A DNA stretch of 64,000 bases from Hyphomicrobiales bacterium (GTDB taxonomy: Bacteria; Pseudomonadota; Alphaproteobacteria; Rhizobiales; Beijerinckiaceae): the NCBI GenBank assembly GCA_900470775.1, contig UCBZ01000050.1:16695-80694 (forward strand), read 5' to 3'. Position numbers and translations under genes: made by a program. This document shows, in pieces, positions 16,721-24,999 of the stretch. The notes under the pieces were generated by a model, which did no database searches, was not told where the DNA came from, and saw nothing but the letters and a program-made list of their open reading frames with translations. The first letter of the stretch is position 1, and the number at the start of each line of letters is the position of its first letter.

Positions 16721-17266
16721 TCAGGCGTGGTGAGAGGCCAGATGCGCAAGCGGCATCTTGGTTTCTATCTCCTGGCCATCGGCGCGGCGCAGCCGCACGA
16801 TCACCTCGACCGAGGAGATCACCATGCCGTCGGGCGCCTGCGGCAGGCCGGCGACCTGGATCATCGAGCCGGGGATGTCGACGACGGTCTCGTCTTCCTC
16901 ATTGTAGAAATGATGGTGCTCGGAGACGTTGGTGTCGAAGAAGGTCTTGGGACCCGAGACCGAGACCTGGCGCAGCAGGCCCGCTTCCGAGAACTGGCGC
17001 AGGGTATTGTAGACGGTGGCCAGCGACAGCGGCTCGCGGGCGCGCAGCGCCTCCTCATAGAGCATCTCGGCGCTGACATGGCGGTCGCCCTTGGCGAAGA
17101 GCAGCCAGCCAAGCGCCATGCGCTGCCGCGTCGGCCGCAGGCCGGCGGTACGCAACCGCGCCTTCACGGCGCTGATCGGGCAGGACGAAGGACTCTTCTG
17201 CGGCCAGGGAATATGGTCCGCCATGACCCGCTGCTGGTCCTGATCCTTCAGGGACGAAACGCTCAT
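16721..17266 (-). CDS. irr: Iron response regulator Irr (Fur family, heme-responsive)
   Basis: This 181-residue Fur-family repressor/activator monitors heme rather than iron. Starting at ATG 17266 (GGAAGG upstream) places C29-P30 and H117-H119 exactly where Bradyrhizobium Irr has its heme regulatory motif and second heme site. The DNA-binding domain is at about 35-105 (GLRPTRQRMALGWLLF, then PLSLATVYNTLRQF). A 25-base palindrome upstream at 17302-17326 suggests autoregulation. It probably controls bfr through the palindrome at 16328. Confidence 0.93.
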   Translation of the reverse strand: MSVSSLKDQDQQRVMADHIPWPQKSPSSCPISAVKARLRTAGLRPTRQRMALGWLLFAKGDRHVSAEMLYEEALRAREPLSLATVYNTLRQFSEAGLLRQVSVSGPKTFFDTNVSEHHHFYNEEDETVVDIPGSMIQVAGLPQAPDGMVISSVEVIVRLRRADGQEIETKMPLAHLASHHA

Positions 17267-17301
17267 CGACAACGCCTTCCACAAGGCCGGCTGGCCGGCT
17301 C

Positions 17302-17326
17302 GTAGTTTAGAAAATATCTAAACTAC
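17302..17326. promoter_or_regulatory. Irr box (iron control element) upstream of irr
   Basis: Ten-base perfect inverted arms GTAGTTTAGA (17302-17311) and TCTAAACTAC (17317-17326) with spacer AAATA. It contains the TTTAGA/TCTAAA core of rhizobial Irr sites. It lies 35 bases upstream of the irr start, consistent with autoregulation. Confidence 0.7.
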
Positions 17327-17452
17327 TGATATTGTTGTTATATTTGTCGTAAAGCCGTCCCGGTGTCAATCTTCGCGGGTGCGGCATCCCGTCATCGCCC
17401 CCATGCTTTGGCCGCACGAAGCCGTGATCGAGTGGCCCGGCCCGCGGGCCGC

Positions 17453-19039
17453 TCAGTGGCCTCCCCCGCCGCCCGGCGCCGCTGCCGGGGGCTTGCGCAT
17501 GAACAGCGCCAGCAGCACCAGACTGCCGAAGATGCAGGTCAGGCCGAGGAAGACATCGCCGAAGGCCATGATCAGCGCCTGCTTGTGGGCACGCTGGTTG
17601 ATCAGGGCCAACGCCATCTGCTGCGCCGCATCGCCATAGTCGATGAAGCGCTGCATCGTCTGCGCGATCGCCTCCTCTGCCACCTGTCGGCCGGCCGCGA
17701 CGCTCTCATGCAGCCGCGTGATATGCAGGTCGGTGCGCGTGTTCAAAAGCGTGTTGATCAGCGCCAGGCCGACCGCGCCGCCGAGATTGCGCGTCAGGTT
17801 GTAGAGACCGGACGCGTTCTTGAGCTGCGCCGGCGGCAGCGTCCCGAGCGCCAGATTGTTGATCGGCACCATGCACAGCATCAGCGAGACGCCGCGCAGA
17901 ATCTGCGGAATCAGCAGCTCGTGGAAATCCCAGTCGGCGGTGATCGCGGTCGCGATATAGGTGCCGAGCGCGAAACCGCCGAAGCCGATCATCATCTGCA
18001 CGCGCGGATCGATCTTCTGCGAGAGCTTGCCGGCGATCGGCGCCGTCAGGAACATGCACAGCCCGGTGACGAACATCGTCTCGCCGATCTGCAGCGCGTC
18101 ATAGCCGCGGATGCGCCCGAGATAGACCGGGTAGAGATAGGTCAGGCCATAGAGGCCGATGCCCATGCAGAAGGAGAACAGCGAGCCGAAGGCGAAGTTG
18201 CGGTCCCGGAAGGCGTAGAGATCCACCAGCGGATCGTCCCGCGTCAGCGCCCGCCAGAAGAACAGCACGGACCCCGCGAGCATCACGCCGGTGAAGAACA
18301 CGATCTCATGGCTTTCGAACCAGTCGAGCCGCGTCCCCTCCTCGAGCACATATTCGAGGCTGCCGAGGAAGCCCGCCATGCCGATGAGCCCGAGCCAGTC
18401 GAAGCGCTTCAAAAGCCCCGCCTGCGGCTTGTCGAAATCGATCAGCGTCCAGGCCGCGATCGAGACGCAGATGCCGGGCACAACGTTGACGAGGAAGAGC
18501 CAGTGCCAGGAGAAGGCGCTGCTGAGATAACCGCCGACGGTGGGGCCGATGGTGGGCGCCAGCGTCGCCACGAGGCCGATCAGCGGCGAGACGATCGGGC
18601 GCTTCGAGGCCGGGAAGATGGTGAAGGCCGCGGCGAAGACACCGGGGATCATGCCGCCGCCGATGAAGCCCTGGACGGCACGCCACAGGATCATCTCGTT
18701 GATCGAGGACGACATTGCGCAGAGCACGCTGGCGATGGTGAAGCCGGCCGCCGCCATCGAGAAGAAGACGCGCGTCGACAGCGCCCGGCTGAGATAACCC
18801 GACAGCGGAATCATGATCACTTCCGCGATCAGATAGGCGGTCTGGACCCAGGCGATCTCGTCGGACGAAGCCGAGAGGCCGGCCTGGATCTCGGCGAGCG
18901 AGGCCGAAACGATCTGGATGTCCAGGATCGCCATGAACATGCCGAAGATCATCGCGATGAAGGCGAAGATCCGGCGCAGCGGAATGGCGTCGTCGACTGG
19001 GGGAGCGCCAGCCGGGCTGGTCAGGGTCGCGGTGGCCAT
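17453..19039 (-). CDS. emrB: DHA2 family MFS drug efflux permease (EmrB-like)
   Basis: This 528-residue inner-membrane antiporter has about 14 hydrophobic helices. MFS motif A-like sequences are present (YLSRALSTRVFF), along with the antiporter motif C region PTIGPTVGGYL and LDIQIVSASL in helix 1. It works with the membrane-fusion subunit at 19200, probably through a TolC-type outer-membrane channel that is not in the window. The C-terminus is rich in Pro, Ala and Gly. It is controlled by the TetR protein at 20530 (inference from paired operators). Confidence 0.92.
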   Translation of the reverse strand: MATATLTSPAGAPPVDDAIPLRRIFAFIAMIFGMFMAILDIQIVSASLAEIQAGLSASSDEIAWVQTAYLIAEVIMIPLSGYLSRALSTRVFFSMAAAGFTIASVLCAMSSSINEMILWRAVQGFIGGGMIPGVFAAAFTIFPASKRPIVSPLIGLVATLAPTIGPTVGGYLSSAFSWHWLFLVNVVPGICVSIAAWTLIDFDKPQAGLLKRFDWLGLIGMAGFLGSLEYVLEEGTRLDWFESHEIVFFTGVMLAGSVLFFWRALTRDDPLVDLYAFRDRNFAFGSLFSFCMGIGLYGLTYLYPVYLGRIRGYDALQIGETMFVTGLCMFLTAPIAGKLSQKIDPRVQMMIGFGGFALGTYIATAITADWDFHELLIPQILRGVSLMLCMVPINNLALGTLPPAQLKNASGLYNLTRNLGGAVGLALINTLLNTRTDLHITRLHESVAAGRQVAEEAIAQTMQRFIDYGDAAQQMALALINQRAHKQALIMAFGDVFLGLTCIFGSLVLLALFMRKPPAAAPGGGGGH

Positions 19040-19069
19040 GACGGCCTGCCTTTCCTATGCAACCTCTTG

Positions 19070-19179
19070 GTCATCCCGGACAAGCCGCGAAGCGGCGCTG
19101 ATCCGGGATCCATGCCTGAGCATGGGCCGGTGAGGTTCAGGCATGGATCCCGGGTCTCCCTTCGGTCGCCCGGGATGAC
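19070..19179. repeat. Palindromic intergenic element
   Basis: GTCATCCCGG (19070-19079) and CCGGGATGAC (19170-19179) bracket an internal inverted pair (GATCCGGGATCCATGCCTGA and its near complement), so the whole can fold into a long stem. It sits between emrA and emrB. It resembles the element at 53481-53613 in its ends (GTCATTCCGG). Confidence 0.65.
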
Positions 19180-19199
19180 GGTTGCGGTTGCTAGGCCCG

Positions 19200-20387
19200 T
19201 CAGCGCTGGCCCGCAGGCCGCGGATCGATCTTCACCACCACCGACATGCCCGGCCGCAGCACATGGCGCGCGGCCGCCTCGGGCGCGAGCGCGATGCGCA
19301 CCGGCACGCGCTGGACGATCTTGGTGAAGTTGCCGGTCGCGTTGTCGGGCGGCAGCAGGGTGAAGACCGAGCCGGTACCGCCACTGATGCCGCTGACCTT
19401 GCCCTCGAAGACCTGGCCGGGCAGCGCATCGACGGTGATCGTCGCGCGGTCGCCGATCTTGAGCGGGCCGACCTGCGTCTCCTTGAAGTTCGCATCGACA
19501 TAGACCTGGTCGAGCGGCACGATCGACATCAGCCGCTTGCCGGCGCTGACGAGATCGCCAAGCTGGACATTGGTGTTGGCGATGAGCCCGTCGATCGGAG
19601 CCGCGACCCTGGTGAAGGTCAGGTCGCGCTCGGCCTTCTGCTCGGCGACCTTGAGTTCGTCGGCCTGCCGGGCCGCCTCGACGCGCTGCGCCTTCAACAC
19701 CTCGATATTGGCCTTTGCCGCCGAGACGCCGGCTTCGGCGCTGCCCAAAGCGGCCCTGGCCTGATCGCGGGCAGCGGTCGCAGCATCCAGCGTCGCCTGC
19801 GAGCCATAGGACTTGGCGGCGAGGCTGTTGGCCCGCTCGAAATCGGCGACGGTACGGGTCACGCCGGCCTGGGCCGAGACCTGCTGCGCCTGCGCCTGCT
19901 CGAGGCTGGCGCGCCCTGCCTCGATCTGGCTGTCGATGCGCGAGAGCGTCGCGGCAGCCGTCGCGCTCCTGGCGCGCGCACTGTCCAGCGCGATGCGCCA
20001 GTCGCCGTCGTCGAGCGCGACCAGCGGCTGGCCGGCCTTGACCTGCTGGTTCTGCAGAACGGAGACAGAGGCGATGTTGGCGGAGAGCTTGGCCGAGATC
20101 GTCGCCATCTCGGCGCCGACATAGGCGTCGTCGGTCGACACGATGAAGCGGCCGTTGAACCACCAGTCCGAGCCGAACCAGAGACCTGCTCCGATCGCGG
20201 CCGTTCCCAGCAGCATCAGGCCAGCGCGGCGCAGCCTCTTGCTCTTGGGCGGGGCTGCCGCGGGAGCGCCCGCAGCCTCGCTCGGCCTCGCCTCGGTGCG
20301 CCGCGCTTCCGCAGGCGCCTTGTCGAGGGCGGGATCGACCAGCTGCAGCCTGTCGCGGCGCTGGTGAGTGATGATCTCGGCAGCCAT
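19200..20387 (-). CDS. emrA: HlyD family efflux periplasmic adaptor (EmrA-like)
   Basis: This 395-residue membrane-fusion protein has a short cytosolic N-terminus, one transmembrane helix near 47-68 and a barrel-sandwich hybrid start (FIVSTDDAYVGAEMATISAK). A long coiled-coil hairpin follows (about 120-230, Ala/Gln/Arg rich), then a beta-barrel domain with LGDLVSAGKRLMSIVPLDQVYVDANF. The start was chosen at ATG 20387 with GGGACGA upstream; the longer frame overlaps the operators. It bridges EmrB to an outer-membrane factor. Confidence 0.92.
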   Translation of the reverse strand: MAAEIITHQRRDRLQLVDPALDKAPAEARRTEARPSEAAGAPAAAPPKSKRLRRAGLMLLGTAAIGAGLWFGSDWWFNGRFIVSTDDAYVGAEMATISAKLSANIASVSVLQNQQVKAGQPLVALDDGDWRIALDSARARSATAAATLSRIDSQIEAGRASLEQAQAQQVSAQAGVTRTVADFERANSLAAKSYGSQATLDAATAARDQARAALGSAEAGVSAAKANIEVLKAQRVEAARQADELKVAEQKAERDLTFTRVAAPIDGLIANTNVQLGDLVSAGKRLMSIVPLDQVYVDANFKETQVGPLKIGDRATITVDALPGQVFEGKVSGISGGTGSVFTLLPPDNATGNFTKIVQRVPVRIALAPEAAARHVLRPGMSVVVKIDPRPAGQR

Positions 20388-20410
20388 GGCTTCGTCCCGG
20401 AGAAAACAAT

Positions 20411-20438
20411 TCGAACCAGCCGGTTCGATATGACTTGA
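20411..20438. promoter_or_regulatory. TetR-type operator, emrA-proximal
   Basis: TCGAACC-AGCC-GGTTCGA is a palindrome (20411-20428), followed by TATGACTTGA. The whole 28-base block is repeated in inverted orientation at 20462-20489. It lies 24 bases upstream of the emrA start. Confidence 0.7.
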
Positions 20439-20461
20439 AATAGCGTGAGCCTTCGCGCATA

Positions 20462-20489
20462 TCAAGTCATATCGAACCGATTGGTTCGA
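20462..20489. promoter_or_regulatory. TetR-type operator, regulator-proximal
   Basis: TCAAGTCATA is followed by TCGAACC-GATT-GGTTCGA, the mirror copy of the block at 20411-20438. Its centre is about 50 bases from the other operator. It lies 40 bases before the tetR start, so autoregulation is likely. Confidence 0.7.
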
Positions 20490-20529
20490 TTCTTTTTGCA
20501 TGGCAGCCACACGCTGCCGGGTGGGGGCG

Positions 20530-21186
20530 ATGACCAAGACTGCCGAGGCGAAACGCAAATCGGGCCCGCGCAATCGCCGCGTCGCCGGCATGGACCCCGA
20601 CAAGCGCCGCCAGATTCTCGACGGCGCGCACGCCGTGTTCAATGCGCAGGGCTTCGATGCGGCCAGCATGAGCGAGATCGCCGCCGCTGCGGGCGTCTCC
20701 AAGGGCACGCTCTATGTCTATTTTGCCGACAAGGAGCATCTCTTCGTCGCGTTGATCGAACGCGAGCGCGAGGCTCAGAAGATCGGCGTCTTCGAGACGC
20801 TCAACGAAGACACCAACCTGGCCCATGCGCTTGCGCATTTCGGCGAGGCGCTGATGCGCCTGCTGGCCGGCGACTTTGCGGTCAGCGCGCATCGCATCGT
20901 CATCGGCGTGGCCGAGCGGATGCCCGATCTCGGCCGCGAATTCTACGAGCGCGGTCCCCAGCAGGGAGCCCATCGCCTCGCCGATTTCCTGGCCGCCAAG
21001 GTCGAGCAGGGGCTGCTGGCGATCGACGACACCTATCTCGCCGCCGTGCAGTTTCTCGATCTTTCGCAGTCGACCATGCTGCGGCCGCGCCTGTTCAACG
21101 CCAAGCGCGAGCCACCCTCGGAAGACGAGATCCGGCGTGTCGTCGCCTCCGCGGTCGAGATGTTCCTGGCGCGCTATGGCACGTAG
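20530..21186 (+). CDS. TetR/AcrR family transcriptional regulator
   Basis: The protein is 218 residues. The N-terminal HTH (about 25-70) contains DKRRQILDGAHAVF, ASMSEIAAAAGVSKGTLYVYF and DKEHLF, the family signature. The C-terminal ligand domain is of the AefR-like type. The start at ATG 20530 follows GGTGGGGG; an in-frame ATG at 20500 is possible. It is divergent from emrAB, with two copies of an inverted operator block between, so it is probably the repressor of the pump and of itself. Confidence 0.9.
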   Translation: MTKTAEAKRKSGPRNRRVAGMDPDKRRQILDGAHAVFNAQGFDAASMSEIAAAAGVSKGTLYVYFADKEHLFVALIEREREAQKIGVFETLNEDTNLAHALAHFGEALMRLLAGDFAVSAHRIVIGVAERMPDLGREFYERGPQQGAHRLADFLAAKVEQGLLAIDDTYLAAVQFLDLSQSTMLRPRLFNAKREPPSEDEIRRVVASAVEMFLARYGT

Positions 21187-21213
21187 GCGCTGCGCGACAA
21201 ATCCTGAGCGCGT

Positions 21214-22146
21214 TCAGGCCAGGCTCTTGGCCCTGATCCGCTCGCGATGCGCGGTGTAGAGCCCGGACGCCGCAATGATGACGGCACCGACCAGGGTCCA
21301 GATGTCGGGCAGCACCGTGAACAGCAGATAGCCGAACGCCGAGGCCCATAGCAGCTGCAGATAGGAGAATGGCGCCAAGAGCGAGGCGTCGGCATAGCGG
21401 AACGCCGTCACCAAAAGCCAGTGTCCGACCGTCGATGACACGCCGATGAAGAGCCCCATCAGCAGGAACTCCGAGGTCAGCGGCTGCCAGACGAAGGGTA
21501 CGAACAGGCTGACGATGGCAAAGCCGATCATCGCCGAATAGGTCAGCGTGGTCAGGGGTGTCTCGGTCCGGCTCATCATCCGGGTGATGATCATCGCAAA
21601 GGCCCAGGACAGGGCAGACGCCACCGGCAGGAGCGAGGCAAGCTGGAAGCCGCTGCCACCGGGCCGCACCACGATCAGCACGCCGATGAGGCCGATCAGG
21701 GTCGCGGTCCAGCGCCGCCAGCCGATCGTCTCGCCCAGCATCGGGATCGACAGGGCCGTGACGAAGAGCGGCGCCACGAAGCTCGATGCCGTAGCATCGG
21801 CGATCGGCAGGTATTGCAGCCCCCCGACGAACAGGATCGACGACACGGTCACGCCGACGCCGCGCAGGAATTGCAGGGCGGGCCGCTTCGTCCGCAGCCG
21901 GCCGCGTCCGCCGGCGCGCCAGACCAGCGCCAGCATGATCAGCATGAAGGTGCCGTAGCGCAGCCAGATCACCTGCAGCGTCGACATCTCCGCCGTCAGC
22001 AGCTTGGACACCGCATCCGCCGAGGTGAAGAAAACCCCCGTCACCAGCACCAGGCCGATGCCGCGCAGCGGCGCGTCACGGCGCAGCGGCAGCGCATCGC
22101 CCCCCTTCGGCAAGGGCGTCGGTTCGGGATGCGGGACGTTTGGCAA
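21214..22146 (-). CDS. DMT family transporter (EamA domain)
   Basis: The protein is about 310 residues with ten hydrophobic helices in two EamA repeats. Conserved features include SADAVSKLLTAEM in helix 1, FVAPLFVTALSIPMLGE and the second-repeat equivalent. It probably exports a small metabolite. No ATG fits: a TTG at 22146 is the nearest candidate and the frame stays open upstream, so the start is uncertain. The gene is convergent with tetR. Confidence 0.8.
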   Translation of the reverse strand: MPNVPHPEPTPLPKGGDALPLRRDAPLRGIGLVLVTGVFFTSADAVSKLLTAEMSTLQVIWLRYGTFMLIMLALVWRAGGRGRLRTKRPALQFLRGVGVTVSSILFVGGLQYLPIADATASSFVAPLFVTALSIPMLGETIGWRRWTATLIGLIGVLIVVRPGGSGFQLASLLPVASALSWAFAMIITRMMSRTETPLTTLTYSAMIGFAIVSLFVPFVWQPLTSEFLLMGLFIGVSSTVGHWLLVTAFRYADASLLAPFSYLQLLWASAFGYLLFTVLPDIWTLVGAVIIAASGLYTAHRERIRAKSLA

Positions 22147-22314
22147 GGAAGCGGCGTTTCCGGAAGGCTTGGGCGTCGAGTCTTGGGGCGCGTCGACTTG
22201 AGCCGTGACACTAGTCGATTTCGCCGGACTTCGTCGCGCAAAGAACGAAAGCCCTGCATGCGCACGGGCGCCCCCAGCTCGGATGCCGCCAAAGACAAGG
22301 TCAGCCCGCGAAAC

Positions 22315-22340
22315 GAAAAAGGCGGGCTTCGCAGCCCGCC
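22315..22340 (-). terminator. Rho-independent terminator downstream of asd
   Basis: GGCGGGCT (22321-22328) and AGCCCGCC (22333-22340) form an 8-base stem with loop TCGC. On the minus strand TTTTTCGTTT follows. It lies 30 bases after the asd stop. Confidence 0.85.
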
Positions 22341-22370
22341 TCGTTCAACTCACGCCGGTGAAGCCAGCCG

Positions 22371-23405
22371 TCAGGCCGCCTTCTGGCGCGGCTGGATCAG
22401 CTTGCGGTTGATCAGCACCTCGGCGATCTGCACCGCGTTCAGCGCCGCGCCCTTGCGCAGATTGTCGGAGACGCACCAGAAGGCGAGCCCGTTCTCGACG
22501 GTGGCGTCCTCGCGGATGCGCGAGATGTAGGTCGCGTCCTCGCCGGCCGCTTCATGCGGGGTGATGTAGCCACCGGGCTCGTGCTTATCGATGACGAGGA
22601 TGCCAGGTGCCGCGCGCAGAACCTCGCGCGCCTCGTCGGCCGTGACGGGCTTCTCGCACTCGATGTTGACGCTCTCGGAATGGCCGATGAACACCGGCAC
22701 GCGCACGCAGGTCGCGGTCAACTTGATCTTCGGATCGAGGATCTTCTTGGTCTCCGCCATCATCTTCCACTCTTCCTTGGTGAAGCCGTCCTCCATGAAG
22801 ACGTCGATCTGCGGAATGAGGTTGAAGGAGATGCGGGCGGGGAACTTCTTGGTCACAACCTCGCCAGCCGAGAACACGGCGCGCGTCTGGTTGAAGAGCT
22901 CGTCCATGCCCTCCTTGCCGGCGCCGGAAACCGACTGATAGGTCGAGACCACGACGCGCTTGACGACATACTTGTCATGCAGCGGCTTCAGCGCGACGAC
23001 GAGCTGCGCGGTCGAGCAGTTCGGATTGGCGATGATGTTCATCTTGGTAAAGCCGGCCACAGCCGCCGCATTCACCTCCGGCACGACCAGCGGCACGTCC
23101 GGATGCATGCGCCAGGCCGAGGAGTTGTCGATCACGACGCAGCCCTGCTGGCCGATCTTGGGCGACCACGCCTTCGAGATCTCGCCGCCAGCCGACATCA
23201 GGCAGATATCGGTGTCGGAGAAGTCGTAATGCTCCAGCGACTTGCACTTCAGCGTCCTGTCGCCGAACGAGACCTCGGTCCCGATCGAACGCGAAGAGGC
23301 GAGAGCCACGACCTCGCTGACCGGGAAGGCCCGCTCGGCCAGGATGTCCAGCATCTCGCGGCCCACATTGCCAGTGGCGCCAACGATCGCGACCTTGAAG
23401 CTCAT
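22371..23405 (-). CDS. asd: Aspartate-semialdehyde dehydrogenase
   Basis: This 344-residue enzyme of the lysine, methionine and threonine pathway reduces aspartyl phosphate to the semialdehyde with NADPH. GATGNVG at about 9-15 binds the cofactor, the catalytic Cys is C130 in NPNCST, and a catalytic His lies in the GHSESVNIE region. ATG 23405 is preceded by AAGGAATTT. It is monocistronic and ends at a strong terminator. Confidence 0.96.
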   Translation of the reverse strand: MSFKVAIVGATGNVGREMLDILAERAFPVSEVVALASSRSIGTEVSFGDRTLKCKSLEHYDFSDTDICLMSAGGEISKAWSPKIGQQGCVVIDNSSAWRMHPDVPLVVPEVNAAAVAGFTKMNIIANPNCSTAQLVVALKPLHDKYVVKRVVVSTYQSVSGAGKEGMDELFNQTRAVFSAGEVVTKKFPARISFNLIPQIDVFMEDGFTKEEWKMMAETKKILDPKIKLTATCVRVPVFIGHSESVNIECEKPVTADEAREVLRAAPGILVIDKHEPGGYITPHEAAGEDATYISRIREDATVENGLAFWCVSDNLRKGAALNAVQIAEVLINRKLIQPRQKAA

Positions 23406-23902
23406 GATGAAATTCCTTTTGGTGAAACCGGTTTTGGTCTCCCCCTGGGCACCGTCCGCCTCACTCATCGGGGCGGGTTCGGCGTAATGCCCCCGCCGGG
23501 GGGGAGGGGCCCGGAACCGAGGCGAAATTCAGCGCGGCGTACCGGTGGTCCCGGTCGCCGGTTTGGTCGTGCGTTTCGTCGTGAGACGGACAGTCACAGG
23601 GCCAATCCCGAAAGGCTGAAGCTTCGCGGCGCCATCCAGGGCGCTCGGCCCTGCATGACACATCGCTGTGAGAACACCGTAGACGGCGAAAAGTCAATTG
23701 CCCCCTGCTCCGGCGCATGTCCCGGCCGCCGCATGTCTCGCGCAGCCAGCGGCCATTAACCCTGCTTCTTGACCACCCGTTCACGCTGCATCGCGATTCC
23801 CCGGCCGCGGTAACCCGCCGCTGACTCACCCGCCGTCACCGTGCACGCGGGTGAGGACGAACGCGCCGCTCGGACGCAGCGCGGGAACACGGGTTCGGGG
23901 TC
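23406..23902. other. Intergenic region without a supported gene
   Basis: This 497-base region lies between the divergent asd and the unknown gene at 23903. Several short frames cross it, but none has a ribosome binding site or protein-like composition. It presumably holds both promoters. No clear repeat or RNA is seen. Confidence 0.4.
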
Positions 23903-24982
23903 GTGTCAGGTCATATCGCATCGCTTCTGCTCGACCGGGTCAGGCTGTCCTGGCCTATCCTGCGGGATATCCGGCCAGGGTTGGGCCAGGCATGGGCGCG
24001 GCTCGCCAGGGTCGATCTCGCCACCGCACTGATCCGCTTTGCCGACGGCATCGAGACCGGCTTCGGCTATCTCTGGCGCGGACTTTCCGGCCTGCGCCAT
24101 CTGCGCGTCCTCCTGCTGATACCTGGTTTTCGCCTCACCAGCGGCCTGATCTGGCGCAGCGTCGCGGCCGCGACCGGCATCGGCCTGACGGCCGCGCTCG
24201 TCACCGCCCTGTCTTCCGGGAGCGAGGTGAGGATCGCGAGCCTGACCCTGCCGATCGAGCAGGACACGCGCCCGGTTCGCGATGTCCGCCAGGAGCCGCG
24301 CCCAAGCCCGGGCAGCCGCGAGAACTGGATCCCCATCACCAGGCCGATCCCGATGTTCGGGCTGGAATCGCCCGAGCTCGACCGCGGCTCGGCCGTTCTG
24401 GAGGCCCGCCGCAGCCAGGACGGCTCGCAGCGCGAGGACGTGCTGAGCTTCTCGGCCTTCATTGAGCCGAAGCCGCATCTGCTGCTGCGCCTGAGCGTGG
24501 AGCATGGGCGCGCCGACCTGTCCCAGCCCTTCATCATCGCGCTGGTGCGCGACGCCGCTTCGCGCGCCATGTCGGTCCAGCGCAGCGGCACGCCGACCGC
24601 GATCCAGACCCGCTTCGGCCCCGTCGAGACCGCCGATGCGACGCTGAGCGATGGCGATGTCAGCCGCGCCTGCATCGCCTTCCGCATGGATTCGGGCACC
24701 CTGCCGCTGTCGATGAGCGGCTGGTGGTGCGGCGGCGCCAAGCCGGCCGACCGGCAGCAGCTGGTCTGCCTGATCGACCGGATCGACCTGCTCAATGCCG
24801 GCGACGACAAGGCTCTGCGCCTGGCCTTCTCCCGCACCGAACTCAGCCGGCAGCCGGCCTGCGCGCCGCCTCGCCTCTCTTCGACCGGCCGCAAGGCCTC
24901 ATGGCTCGACGCCGACGCCACGGCCCCCGCTTTGCGCACCAAGAGCGCAACGGCCGAGGGCAAGCCGACTCCCCGGCGCTGA
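23903..24982 (+). CDS. Unknown membrane-anchored protein, paralog of the next gene
   Basis: The protein is 359 residues from a GTG start with GGTTCGGGG upstream. One hydrophobic segment lies near 85-105 (SVAAATGIGLTAALVTAL), so a cytosolic N-terminus and exported C-terminal domain are likely. The C-terminal region TRFGPVE ... CIAFR ... GWWCGG ... LVCLIDRIDLL aligns with TRFGRFT ... CIIFR ... GYYCAA ... LACMIDKLRI in the downstream protein. Conserved Cys residues suggest disulfides. No known family is recognised. It is 17 bases from its paralog and probably co-transcribed. Confidence 0.65.
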   Translation: MSGHIASLLLDRVRLSWPILRDIRPGLGQAWARLARVDLATALIRFADGIETGFGYLWRGLSGLRHLRVLLLIPGFRLTSGLIWRSVAAATGIGLTAALVTALSSGSEVRIASLTLPIEQDTRPVRDVRQEPRPSPGSRENWIPITRPIPMFGLESPELDRGSAVLEARRSQDGSQREDVLSFSAFIEPKPHLLLRLSVEHGRADLSQPFIIALVRDAASRAMSVQRSGTPTAIQTRFGPVETADATLSDGDVSRACIAFRMDSGTLPLSMSGWWCGGAKPADRQQLVCLIDRIDLLNAGDDKALRLAFSRTELSRQPACAPPRLSSTGRKASWLDADATAPALRTKSATAEGKPTPRR

Positions 24983-24999
24983 CGGCAGGGAGAGGCTCG

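Noticed and set aside
17363..19327. A 654-codon plus-strand open frame opposite the EmrB-like transporter
   Set aside because: It is antisense to a clear MFS protein. Its product is rich in Arg, Asp, Glu and His with no domain, the usual mirror of GC-rich third-codon bias.
23461..23829. A 122-codon minus-strand frame upstream of asd
   Set aside because: Arg-rich, no ribosome binding site, no recognised domain. More likely part of the intergenic region.
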